Shown here one piece after another: positions 54,236-63,221 of a stretch of 64,000 nucleotides of DNA (within the stretch, counting starts at the first letter, position 1; the number at the start of each line of letters is the position of its first letter). Made by a program: the position numbers and the translations under genes. The notes below the pieces were generated by a model. The model was not told where the DNA came from. It made no database searches and saw only the letters and a program-made list of their open reading frames with translations. The stretch is from Candidatus Eiseniibacteriota bacterium (GTDB taxonomy: Bacteria; Eisenbacteria; RBG-16-71-46; CAIMUX01). The stretch spans positions 1,240,001 to 1,304,000 of the forward strand of contig JACKCR010000002.1 in the NCBI GenBank assembly GCA_020633975.1, written 5' to 3'.

Positions 54236-55597
54236 GTGCGAAAGGACGAAATGAAGGCGTCTCTCCAAACTTGCTGGGCCGGAGCCGTCACCGGGCTCCT
54301 TCTCTTTGCCGCCAGTTCCGCCCTTGCATTCGAGGATGCGGAAGTCCGTGCGATCATCCGCCACGTTCCGGAACCGGAACGTGTGGGCGACGCGCCGGCG
54401 GTTTGGATGGCGCGCGAGAAGACCCTCCGGATCGATGGTGGAGGCGGCGCGACCGAGAAGGAACATCTCTTCGCACGAATCCTCGATCCCGACCGCGCAC
54501 GAGAGAGTTTCTCACCCTACTCAGTCGACTACTGGTCCGAGAACTGCTCGGTGCGCGTCTTGGCAGCGCGCATCTGGAAGGAAGACCTCACCTTCGTCGC
54601 GCTCCCCCCGGAGGCGGTCAGGGACGACCTCTCGCCGCTCGGCGAAGGCCACGGCGTCTTCGAGATGCTTCGCCGCGTGACCATCGACTTCCCGAGCGTC
54701 GAGCCGGGCGACGTTCTCGAAATCCGACTCGCGAAGGCGCGTGTTCCGCGGCCCGGAGAGACGAACGTCCAGTGGTTCCTCGACACGATGGGCGACGAAC
54801 TACCGGTCATCGAGCAACGACTCGAAATCCAGACTCCGCGCGCGCTGCGCGGGGTCGCGGCGTTCTCCGGTCCGGCTCCGTATCTGGACTCTCGGATCGT
54901 CGACTCCTTCGATGGCCGTGGCTACCTCAGCGGCCATCTCCTGGGCCTCCCGGGCCCGGTCGAAGGTGGCGTCTTCAGTCGACGCGCCACAGTGCGTTCG
55001 GACGCCGACTCCGTGACGACGATCGCGTACTCCAACGTGGGGTGGGACTACCTCAGCAAGTACCTCGGCCGTCAGTGGTACCTCCTGGTTCAGGAGATCT
55101 CTCCAGAGATGACGACGGCCGCGGGCAAGCTGTTCTCTCAGAAGACGGACCCGCGGTGGCGAGCGGAGGCGCTCGGAAAGTGGGCTCGAGACGACTTCGA
55201 AACCGTACCCGTCCCGGACATCCTTCGGTTTGCGCGTCCGTTCGATCCGGCCACTGTCTTCGCGAACGGCGAAGGCGGGTCGATGGACAAGGCACTCTTC
55301 CTCACCGCGGCCCTGCGCCTCGCGGGCGTCGGCGCGTCACCGGTCTTCGTGCGGTCACAGACGGGAAGCTGGGTGGAGGAGGTTGCGTCGCTCGACCAAT
55401 TCGATCGCGTCGTGGTAAAGGCGGACGTCGATCCACCGCTTTGGCTCGATCCCTCGGGCAAGGACCCGCTTCCGCCGGGCAAAGGGCTGGTCGTGACGAT
55501 CGTCGATCCCCGGCTGACGACGTTCGAGCAGGACGACGACTTCCAGTACGAGTTCGGTCTGATCGACTTCCCGGGCACCGGGCCTACGGAGCGCTAG
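54236..55597 (+). CDS. Secreted DUF3857 protein with degenerate transglutaminase domain
   Basis: 453 residues from GTG 54236; ATG 54251 (AAAGGA four nt upstream) is an alternative, and both lead into a signal peptide ending ASSALAFE. Residues about 55-200 form a DUF3857 beta domain (YSVDYWSENCSVRVL, VEPGDVLEIRL). From about 265 there is a transglutaminase-core-like region. The place of the family's GxCxDKA motif reads GGSMDKALFLTAALRLAGV (Ser349 for the Cys), and the family's His position (FNHV) is FDRV; WLDPS remains. The enzyme activity is therefore probably lost. Likely periplasmic or surface binding protein. It converges on motB. Confidence 0.8.
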   Translation: MRKDEMKASLQTCWAGAVTGLLLFAASSALAFEDAEVRAIIRHVPEPERVGDAPAVWMAREKTLRIDGGGGATEKEHLFARILDPDRARESFSPYSVDYWSENCSVRVLAARIWKEDLTFVALPPEAVRDDLSPLGEGHGVFEMLRRVTIDFPSVEPGDVLEIRLAKARVPRPGETNVQWFLDTMGDELPVIEQRLEIQTPRALRGVAAFSGPAPYLDSRIVDSFDGRGYLSGHLLGLPGPVEGGVFSRRATVRSDADSVTTIAYSNVGWDYLSKYLGRQWYLLVQEISPEMTTAAGKLFSQKTDPRWRAEALGKWARDDFETVPVPDILRFARPFDPATVFANGEGGSMDKALFLTAALRLAGVGASPVFVRSQTGSWVEEVASLDQFDRVVVKADVDPPLWLDPSGKDPLPPGKGLVVTIVDPRLTTFEQDDDFQYEFGLIDFPGTGPTER

Positions 55598-55620
55598 GCC
55601 GCGAGCAAGGAGTCTTGCGG

Positions 55621-56400
55621 TCAGTGGTTCCCGTTCTGGTAGCGAACGATGAACGAGATCCGGCGGTTCCGCGTGCTGAAGGGGCGGTCGGGCTCGAGTA
55701 GGTTCCGGTCGGCATAGCCGACGACTCGCGTGACCCGAGTCGGGTCGATTCCGTTCGCCTCCAGGATCTTCCGGGCTGCGTTCGCCCTTTCCGCGGAGAG
55801 CTCCCAGTTCGTCTTGTCACCGGACTGGAACGGACGGCTGTCGGTGTGACCTTCCACGACGATCGGGTTCGGCATGTCGGCCAAGACGTGTGCGATCGCC
55901 GAGAGAAGCTCCTGGGTCTCCGGAGTGACCTGATCCGAGCCGGACGCGAAGAGAGGTCTCATCTCCTCGTCGTGGACCTGGATGCGAAGCCCTTCGGCCG
56001 TCATCTCCACCGACACCTGACCATCGAACTCGCTCAGAGTAGCGGAGCTCTCGAGAGCGTTCTCGATCTGCTTCGCCGAGTCGAGGAGGAACTCCTGTTC
56101 GAGCTGCTGGAGCTCGGACGTGGTGCCGGTTTGCTGGTTCTCGTCTCCCCCACCCTGCGCGGCCCTGCGAACCTCGATCTCGTGGAGCTGCTCGTGGAGC
56201 TGGATTGCGCCATCCTGGGACAGGAACCCGCGCCCTTCGCCCGGGAAGATGCTCGGGTTGTTGAAGTATGCGGCCACGGCGGCCTTCGTCTCGGGGCTCT
56301 GCCCGACGAGCCAGAGCACGATGAACAGCGCCATGAGCGCGGTCACGAAGTCCGCGAACGCGACCTTCCAGGCTCCACCGTGATGAACCGTCTGACTCAC
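55621..56400 (-). CDS. motB: MotB-type stator with OmpA peptidoglycan-binding domain
   Basis: 259 residues from GTG 56400 with GGAGG seven nt upstream. One membrane helix carries the essential proton-binding Asp17 (AFADFVTALMALFIVLWLVG). A plug/linker follows, and the C-terminal OmpA-like domain holds NPIVVEGHTDSRPF and the peptidoglycan-binding NWELSAERANAARKIL. Anchors the stator to the cell wall. Downstream of motA by 64 bp. Confidence 0.94.
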   Translation of the reverse strand: MSQTVHHGGAWKVAFADFVTALMALFIVLWLVGQSPETKAAVAAYFNNPSIFPGEGRGFLSQDGAIQLHEQLHEIEVRRAAQGGGDENQQTGTTSELQQLEQEFLLDSAKQIENALESSATLSEFDGQVSVEMTAEGLRIQVHDEEMRPLFASGSDQVTPETQELLSAIAHVLADMPNPIVVEGHTDSRPFQSGDKTNWELSAERANAARKILEANGIDPTRVTRVVGYADRNLLEPDRPFSTRNRRISFIVRYQNGNH

Positions 56401-56464
56401 GACTCCGCCTCCTGAGGTGCTCTGCGTTCGGCCCCGGCGGACCGAAGCGGCTGCACTCTGCTCA

Positions 56465-57322
56465 TCAAGCCGCGCGCAGCTCCTTGCACGCCTCTTCCAC
56501 CGTTTCGCGATCGGGCCGGTTGTAGGAGTAGAGGGCTCTTCTCGCCGTCTCCACGACGACGACGGGCGCCTTGCCCTCGGCGAACGCGACCAGGCCATGC
56601 TTCACCGCGCCGAAGAAGTTCCCGCCATCGGCCAGCTCCTGCTCCATCGCAGTCGATACCGGGCCGGCGAATCCGTAGGACACGAGGATACCGAGGAAGG
56701 TACCGACGAGCGCCACGGCGACGTGGTGACCGATCTCTTCCGGACTCCCGTTCAGGTGTCCCATCGTGATGATGATTCCGAGCACCGCCGCAACGATACC
56801 GAGCCCGGGCAGGGAGTCGGCGACGAGGTGGACCAAGTGCGGATACACGTGCTCTTCCTGATGATGCGCCTCGAGCTCCCGGTCGAGCATGTCGGAGAGT
56901 TCCTCGGGCGTCACCGCGCCGTCCACCTGGAGACGCAGGGCGTCGGTGATGAAGTGAAGGAGATGGTGATCCTTCATCAGCTTCGGATACTTCGAGAAGA
57001 TGTCGCTGCTCGAGGGCTCGTTGATGTGCCCTTCGAGCGCGATGACACCTTCCTTCTTCACGAGGAGTGCTAGCTGAAAGAGACAGACGAGTGCTTCCTG
57101 GGCATACGGCTTGCTGTAGGCAGAGCCCTTGAGCGGGGCCATGGCCTTCGGGAACAGCTTCTTGAACTGCTGCGGGAGGGCCATGATGAGGGTCGCACCC
57201 GTCGCGGCGCCGAAGATCACGAGGACCTCGAACGGCTGGATGAGGGTCGCGACCTGGCCACCGGAGAGAACGAATCCGGCGACGACGCAGCCGAGTACGA
57301 CGATGAATCCGACGAAACGCAC
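56465..57322 (-). CDS. motA: MotA flagellar-type stator proton channel
   Basis: 285 residues from GTG 57322 with GAGGAGGAAGG upstream. Four membrane helices. Landmarks are VIFGAATGATLIMALP, DHHLLHFITDALRLQVDGAVTPEELSDMLDRELEAHHQEE region (about 105-145, with charged rotor-contact residues), DSLPGLGIVAAVLGIIITMG and GTFLGILVSYGFAGPV. With MotB it converts proton flow to torque. No flagellar structural gene is in the window, so use in flagellar rotation is inferred from family. Confidence 0.95.
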   Translation of the reverse strand: MRFVGFIVVLGCVVAGFVLSGGQVATLIQPFEVLVIFGAATGATLIMALPQQFKKLFPKAMAPLKGSAYSKPYAQEALVCLFQLALLVKKEGVIALEGHINEPSSSDIFSKYPKLMKDHHLLHFITDALRLQVDGAVTPEELSDMLDRELEAHHQEEHVYPHLVHLVADSLPGLGIVAAVLGIIITMGHLNGSPEEIGHHVAVALVGTFLGILVSYGFAGPVSTAMEQELADGGNFFGAVKHGLVAFAEGKAPVVVVETARRALYSYNRPDRETVEEACKELRAA

Positions 57323-57534
57323 GCCTTCCTCCTCGGGTCTTACGTCCGCATCTGGCGCGAACCCCGACCCATCGGAGGGATCGACCCACGGAAGCCGCTT
57401 CTTGAGAAACGGTTCCGGGACGGTTGGCGCGAGATCGAGGTGGGTGCCGCCAGATCACGTGGCTGGGCGGAGCCTGGAGAGGCACGGCGTTCGACCAGCG
57501 GTCGAGATCCGAGAGCTAAACCACCGCTGAGTCG

Positions 57535-60500
57535 CTAGTTGCGACCGCTCGTGGCCGGCTCCGGCCTGCCGATGGGGCGCGGCATCGGGTCGAGGACCCG
57601 GAAGCTGATCGAGTAGGGGTCACGCTCGGGAGTGCAGGGATCCTGGTCGCTCGTCATCCCGGACTCATCGAGAAGGCTGTCCAGCACCTCGAGTACGTAC
57701 GTCACGCCTTGGGTCAGGATGACCGAGACGTGTGCTACGACCTCGCGCTGGTCCACACCCCAGGTCAGACTGTCGATCGGTGTCGGAAGCGGCCCGGTCG
57801 CGAGCCGGAGGTTCGTGGGGTCGAGACTGGCTTCGGCGATCGGACGCGTGAAGAGGATTCGGAGCTCTCCCACGTTGCCCGGAACGTTCATGTCTCCGTC
57901 TACGGGATCGCTCGACAGCGCACCGAAGGCGCAGAACGAAACTCCGGACGTGTCGGCTCCAACGAGACCGTCGTCGTCCGTCGCCTTCAGGATGAGTCGG
58001 TACGACTCGTTACAGTCGTCGCCGTCGATGTCACCGTCGCCATCGTTGTCGATCCCGTCGCAGCCCGCGAAGTCGAGACATGGGTAGGCGTGGCTCTGGA
58101 CGTAGTCTTCGGAAGATGGGTCGTCCACGATGGTGACGTCGCCGTCTCCCCACTCGAACGTGAGGGACGTGATCGAACCGTCCGGATCGAGGCTGCCCGT
58201 CGCATCGAACGTCACGAAGGTCGTGTCGCTGCAGACCGAACCGCTCACCACGGGCTCGGGGAAATCACCGATCCGGAAGAACGACTCGAACACCTCTTCC
58301 TCCGGGGTGTCCGGGTCCTGGTCGAGCGGATTGCCGGCGAGGTCACGGAGACGATAGTCCGCCCGCACCTCGTAGACGAACCCGAGCAGGAGTTCCGTGT
58401 CCGGCGTGAAGTAGAAGACAGTCTCGTCCTCGTTCCAGGTGATGTCGCCGTTCGCCGGGTACTCCTGGCTGCCTTCCAGACGGACTACCTGGAGCGTGAA
58501 GTCGTCGAAGTCGCCGGTCCGCATCGGCTCACTGAAGGTGAGCGCAATGACGACGTCGGGACGGGCTCCTTCCGAGCCATCCTCTGGCGAGATCTCGAGC
58601 ACGCGCGGAGACGTCTCGTCCCGTGCGGTCTGGAACGGCTGTACGAACGGGTCGATCTCGGCCGTCTCCGGATACTGATCGAACGGGTTGCCGACCAGAT
58701 CGCTGAGGCCCGACACCGTGAGCTCGTACGACGTCAGCGGCTCCAAGAGCACCTGAGGCTCTACGAGAAGCGTATCGGGAGAGAGGAAGGACAGCGCGAT
58801 CGGGACTGCGCTCCCACCCGCCCGAACGAGGGTGACGTCTCCGTCGTCCAAGGACGTTGGATCGATCGGCTCGCTGAACGCCACCCTGGGCTGGGTCTCG
58901 CGTGGCGGCGGGAAGTCCTCGAACACGGTGTCGAGAACGAACGGAGGATCGTTCTCTTCGCGAGTCCGGAACGAGAGCACGAAGGGATCGAACTCCGGAG
59001 TCCCGGGAATCTGATCGAACCCGTTCCCGAGCGTGTCCGTGATCGCGTCCCCTACCGTCACGACGTAGTCGGTGGAGGTCTCGAGGTCAGCGGCCGGCAC
59101 GAGCCGGACCCGCAGTGGGTTCGTGAGCTCGAGGACGGCGAGTGGAAGCGGATCGCCCCCCTCGGGTGCGATCGTGATCGACGACCCGCCGAGGGACGAC
59201 GGCTCGATCGCCTCGTCGAAATCGAGCGTGATCTCCGTGTCGGGCTCCACTCCGTCCGCGCCGTCGAGAGGCGACGTCGAGAGAACGACCGGCCCGACCA
59301 CGTCGGCCTGCGTCTGGAAGCTGCTCGTGAACGGATCGAGCTCTCCCGTTCCCTGATCCTGGTCGAGCGGGTTGCCCCACCGGTCCGTCGCCGTCACCTC
59401 GACTCGCACCGTGTAGTCGCGGTTCTCCCGGAGCGGAGCGGTCGGCAGGAACGTGGCCCGCACGGAATCCTCGGCCACGGTCACAGTTCCGCTCACCGGC
59501 TGCTCCTCTGGATCGAGGAGACGGATGGCGGAGAGAAGGCTCGTCGGATCCATCGGCTCGTCGAAGAAGAGCTCGACGTCCGTAGTGAGCGCGACGTCCT
59601 CGAGTCCGTCTCCCGGGCTCACCGTGATCACTCGAGGCGGGACGCGTTCGTGATCGATCTGGAACGTGGCGCGGAAGTCCTGCCGATCGGGCTGGACCGG
59701 GTCTTGGTCCAGCCTCACGTCGAAGATGTCGACGATCCAGGTTTGTACTTCGAGTTCGTAGAACGCGTTCTCGACGAGCGGCGCTGCCGGATCGAACGAA
59801 ACGACCGTGCTGTCCGTGGAAACGGAGACCGTTCCCGACACCGTCCCGCCCCCCACTCGCCGGAGGAGGACGGTCTCGGCGTTCGCAGAAGCCGGAAGGA
59901 TCCGCTTCGTGAACGGGATCTGGACGGTGATGTCGGGCGACACTCCGGTCGCGCCGCCCTGCGGCACGAGCCCCGCGGGGTCGACGCGCGGCGGGATCGA
60001 GTCCGGCTTCGTGGTGAACACGCTCTCGAACGCCTGATACCCGGGACGGATCAGGTCTTGATCGAACCGGTCCCCGAGGCTCGAACGAAGGTCCTCGTCG
60101 ATCCGCACTTTGTACTGCGTGAACGTGTCGTACGGCTGCACCGGAACCATGGTGACGACGCGCCCGTCCGTGCTGAGCGAACGGGTCACCTCGAACGGGA
60201 CCGCTCCGTCGAGCAGCGACGTGCCCGCCTCGAGCGTCGACGGATCGAGTGCGGTCGGGAAGGTCACGACCACGGACTGGTTCAGCGCGACGCGCTGCGA
60301 ACGGTCCGCCGGCGACACGGAAGAGACGCCGAAGCTCGCCTGCGCGCGGAACTCCGCTTGGAACCCCTGGAAGCCCGGCGTATCCGGATCCTGATCGAGC
60401 GGAACGCCGTCGTCGTCGAGTAGACCGTTCGTCAGGTCGAAGCGGTACCTCACTCCCGCTTCGAGTCCGCCCGTAGGCGTGAACGTGAATACCTTCCGTT

Positions 60501-62094
60501 CGGCGTCGTTCGTCGTCTGTCCGAGGATGGCGGCGTTCACCGGCAGCTTCCTAACCCGGAAGTGATCGCGAACCGTGGAGAGATCGATCGGGCGGTCGAA
60601 CGTGACGACGAGAACCTGATCGACCGGATGGTTCTGCTCGCCTTCCGCTGGCACGGTCGACACGACCTTGGGGCCGATCGGCTGCACCTCGGTGTGGAAC
60701 CTCGACGTGAACTCCTCGAACACCGGGATCTCCGTCTCGGGATCCTGGTCGAGAGGCTCGCCACGGAGATCGAGGACGTTCGTGGTGACGCGGAGCGTGT
60801 AGTCCGCGTCGTACGTGAGTGGCGAGGTCGGCGCGACGTGCACTCGGAACTCATCCTCGAACCAGGTGACAGTCGTCCCGACGGACGTGCCGGCTCCATC
60901 TTCCAGAACGACGGTGGACGACGTGAGCGACGAGGGGTCCGCCGCTCGGGAGAGCGTCACGTCGAGCTCACTTCCGATCGAGACGGACTCGGTGCCGTCC
61001 TCGGGAGTGACGCCCACGACCCGGAGGGGATCGTAGACCTCGACCGAGAACGTGCTGGAGAAGCCCTGGAGACCGAGTTCGCCCGGCTCCTGGTCGAACG
61101 GATGCCCGGCGAGGTCCGCGATCGGACCCGAGAGCGTGAGACGGAAGGTGCGGCCGCGACGGAGTGCGGAAGGATGGTCCAGGAAAAGACGGTCCCCTTC
61201 CCCGCGTGGGACGACAGCAACCGGCAACTCACTCTGCGCGTCCACGAGCGCAATCGTCGCCAGCGTGAGTGTCGACCAGTCCATCTCCCGATCGAACACG
61301 AGGACAGGTGCCACCGTGTCGCGCACCGCTTCGGCGCCTTCGAGCGGGAACACACTCTCTACGAACGGCAAGTCACGAACGTCCTCGATCGCGAAGGCCA
61401 CGGGTTCGCTGAAGAGTCCGTCGCCGCGCACGAGCTTCGCGCGCACCCGGTAGGTGAGCTCACCTTCGCCCGCCAAGGCTGCCGCGCGCGCTTCCGTGAT
61501 CGGCAGCGAGAGCGACGTGGCGTCGGTCTCGAACGTCTGCGTGCCTTCGTTCGTGCTCTCGACGAGCTCGTAGCCTGTCGCGGTCGGAACTGCGCTCCAA
61601 GCGACTTCGTACTCCAGGTCCCCCGGCGCCGCTTCGATCGCTTGCAGCGTAGGCACGCGGCTACCCAACGTAACCTCGACCTCCGTCGTCCGCGCGGCGC
61701 GGACACGAACACCGGACGTCTCGCCCTCCGCGGTGATTCCCGGCCCCGCCTCGTTCGCGGAATCGATCCAGAGGGCGACGCGGAGTCCGTCCCCTTCGGA
61801 CAGCTCCAAGTCGAAGAGGATGTCGTCACCCTCTCCGATCGCTTGTTCCTGCGGTTCGGTCCAGAGGTGCCCGGAGGAATCCCGGATCTCGAGATGGACG
61901 ACGTCCTCCGTGCCGCGCGCGAGGTACCCGGACCAGTCGACCGCGAGTTCGACCGCTCCACCGCCCGGCGCCGCTGGATCATCGGTGCAACGCCAGGAGA
62001 CGAAGGCGAGGAGGAAGAGGAGCACGAGGAGCCCGGCATTCCGCCAGGCCGACCGCACCAGGCCCGTGCCACGGCTGTCTCCAGGAGACATCAT
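57535..62094 (-). CDS. Giant multi-Ig surface protein (SbsA/Big_5-like repeats) with PKD-like domain
   Basis: 1519 residues from ATG 62094, overlapping the upstream stop (ATGA; a second ATG is next). A hydrophobic segment (GLLVLLFLLAFVSWRC, Cys36) resembles a lipoprotein signal, though the lipobox is not standard. The body has about ten Ig-like domains of about 100 residues, each carrying a variant of GNPLDQDP near its end (for example GEPLDQDPETE, GVPLDQDPDTPG, GNGFDQIPGTPE, GNPFDQYPETAE) and a strand pattern (DLTFSEPMDPTSL). Near 1340-1430 a PKD-like domain includes a calcium loop (DGIDNDGDGDIDGDDC). Probably an adhesin or surface layer protein. Third gene of the coupled set ending at 57535. 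Confidence 0.85.
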   Translation of the reverse strand: MMSPGDSRGTGLVRSAWRNAGLLVLLFLLAFVSWRCTDDPAAPGGGAVELAVDWSGYLARGTEDVVHLEIRDSSGHLWTEPQEQAIGEGDDILFDLELSEGDGLRVALWIDSANEAGPGITAEGETSGVRVRAARTTEVEVTLGSRVPTLQAIEAAPGDLEYEVAWSAVPTATGYELVESTNEGTQTFETDATSLSLPITEARAAALAGEGELTYRVRAKLVRGDGLFSEPVAFAIEDVRDLPFVESVFPLEGAEAVRDTVAPVLVFDREMDWSTLTLATIALVDAQSELPVAVVPRGEGDRLFLDHPSALRRGRTFRLTLSGPIADLAGHPFDQEPGELGLQGFSSTFSVEVYDPLRVVGVTPEDGTESVSIGSELDVTLSRAADPSSLTSSTVVLEDGAGTSVGTTVTWFEDEFRVHVAPTSPLTYDADYTLRVTTNVLDLRGEPLDQDPETEIPVFEEFTSRFHTEVQPIGPKVVSTVPAEGEQNHPVDQVLVVTFDRPIDLSTVRDHFRVRKLPVNAAILGQTTNDAERKVFTFTPTGGLEAGVRYRFDLTNGLLDDDGVPLDQDPDTPGFQGFQAEFRAQASFGVSSVSPADRSQRVALNQSVVVTFPTALDPSTLEAGTSLLDGAVPFEVTRSLSTDGRVVTMVPVQPYDTFTQYKVRIDEDLRSSLGDRFDQDLIRPGYQAFESVFTTKPDSIPPRVDPAGLVPQGGATGVSPDITVQIPFTKRILPASANAETVLLRRVGGGTVSGTVSVSTDSTVVSFDPAAPLVENAFYELEVQTWIVDIFDVRLDQDPVQPDRQDFRATFQIDHERVPPRVITVSPGDGLEDVALTTDVELFFDEPMDPTSLLSAIRLLDPEEQPVSGTVTVAEDSVRATFLPTAPLRENRDYTVRVEVTATDRWGNPLDQDQGTGELDPFTSSFQTQADVVGPVVLSTSPLDGADGVEPDTEITLDFDEAIEPSSLGGSSITIAPEGGDPLPLAVLELTNPLRVRLVPAADLETSTDYVVTVGDAITDTLGNGFDQIPGTPEFDPFVLSFRTREENDPPFVLDTVFEDFPPPRETQPRVAFSEPIDPTSLDDGDVTLVRAGGSAVPIALSFLSPDTLLVEPQVLLEPLTSYELTVSGLSDLVGNPFDQYPETAEIDPFVQPFQTARDETSPRVLEISPEDGSEGARPDVVIALTFSEPMRTGDFDDFTLQVVRLEGSQEYPANGDITWNEDETVFYFTPDTELLLGFVYEVRADYRLRDLAGNPLDQDPDTPEEEVFESFFRIGDFPEPVVSGSVCSDTTFVTFDATGSLDPDGSITSLTFEWGDGDVTIVDDPSSEDYVQSHAYPCLDFAGCDGIDNDGDGDIDGDDCNESYRLILKATDDDGLVGADTSGVSFCAFGALSSDPVDGDMNVPGNVGELRILFTRPIAEASLDPTNLRLATGPLPTPIDSLTWGVDQREVVAHVSVILTQGVTYVLEVLDSLLDESGMTSDQDPCTPERDPYSISFRVLDPMPRPIGRPEPATSGRN

Positions 62095-63221
62095 CGCCGC
62101 CACTCCCGCGACCAAGACACCGACAGCTCGAACCCGTCGAGTGAGCGGCCCTCTCGGACGGACCCTGTGCGGTACGTCGCTCCACACCGCACATCACCGT
62201 TCGCCGAACGGCGGCCGACTTCCGCGTGAGGCAGGTACCAGTCCGCGTGGCCCAAGGCGCCCGTGAAACCTCGCACGTGGGTGCCGCCGATCCCCGCGCC
62301 CCAGAACGTGGGCGTGCTGCTCTGCCAGCCGAAGTTCCAGTCGACACGGTTTCCGCCACGTGCCCAGTTCTCGTCGAGCACCCATCCGGGAAGGAGTTCT
62401 CCTGAGCCGACACCGAGAAGGTCGACGGCGAACACTCCCTCGCCCTCCGCAACCGGCGCGACCACCTCGGCGCGTAGGCGAGTCCGATCACCGAGTCGCC
62501 AAGCGTCCGCACCGTCGATCTGCCCGTCCTGCGGATGTTCGAGGAATCCCTGCAACCGCGCGAGCACGTCACCCCACCCGCGTTCGATGCCGAGCCCGCC
62601 CCCGATCACGTCGGACGGGTCCAGCTCCAAGCCGTCGTCGCGTAGCTGGAATGCGTCTTCCCGTTCGTAGAAGGCACCGGCGAACACTGCCGCATGCTTG
62701 GTCGAAAGAAGACGTGCGCTCGCGTCCAAGCGGTACCGATTCCCCCTCCCCTGCCCGGGCAGCGGAAGACTGAGTTCGGGCGCGGCGACCCACGCGAGGA
62801 GAAGACGCTCGCCGCCGTCGTACGGTCCGTCCTCGAGTGCGATGTCAGCCGCGGCCGAGAGAAGGATCCGGTCCGACGCGAACCGGCGTGAGAGGGCGCC
62901 ACGCACGTCGGCGAGACCGGAGAGCGAGCCGTCGCCGGTCCAGTCCTCCGCGCTGCTCGACGCGAAACCGAAACCGAGCTGCCAGCCCAGAGCGCCACGG
63001 CGTCCGATGAGGTCGACGGGAACGAGCGTCTGATCGACGCTCACCTCGCCTTGGTACGTCTCGAACGTGACCGCCCCGTGCTGCGCGCCCACGTGCGTCG
63101 TGACCGACGCGTGCGCTGCGCTCGGAGCCAAGGCGACGACGAGCAGACACGCAGCCAGGACGGTCCGCAGGGCCGTTCGCGCCATGGACGCACCGAGCCG
63201 GTTTCCCTCACGCAGGATCAC
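62091..63221 (-). CDS. Exported beta-barrel-like outer-membrane protein
   Basis: 376 residues from GTG 63221, which overlaps the upstream stop (GTGA) and has GGGGAGG upstream. An ATG 36 bp further in (63185) would shorten the n-region but lacks a ribosome site. The signal peptide ends PSAAHAS. The rest alternates hydrophobic and polar residues in strands (GWQLGFGFASSSAED, RYRLDASARLLSTKHAAVFAGAFYE, GGGLGIERGWGDVLARLQGF) with aromatic girdle residues, as in outer-membrane barrels. Its stop overlaps the giant Ig-protein start, so they are made together. The barrel may anchor or export that protein, but this is untested. Confidence 0.75.
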   Translation of the reverse strand: MILREGNRLGASMARTALRTVLAACLLVVALAPSAAHASVTTHVGAQHGAVTFETYQGEVSVDQTLVPVDLIGRRGALGWQLGFGFASSSAEDWTGDGSLSGLADVRGALSRRFASDRILLSAAADIALEDGPYDGGERLLLAWVAAPELSLPLPGQGRGNRYRLDASARLLSTKHAAVFAGAFYEREDAFQLRDDGLELDPSDVIGGGLGIERGWGDVLARLQGFLEHPQDGQIDGADAWRLGDRTRLRAEVVAPVAEGEGVFAVDLLGVGSGELLPGWVLDENWARGGNRVDWNFGWQSSTPTFWGAGIGGTHVRGFTGALGHADWYLPHAEVGRRSANGDVRCGATYRTGSVREGRSLDGFELSVSWSREWRR

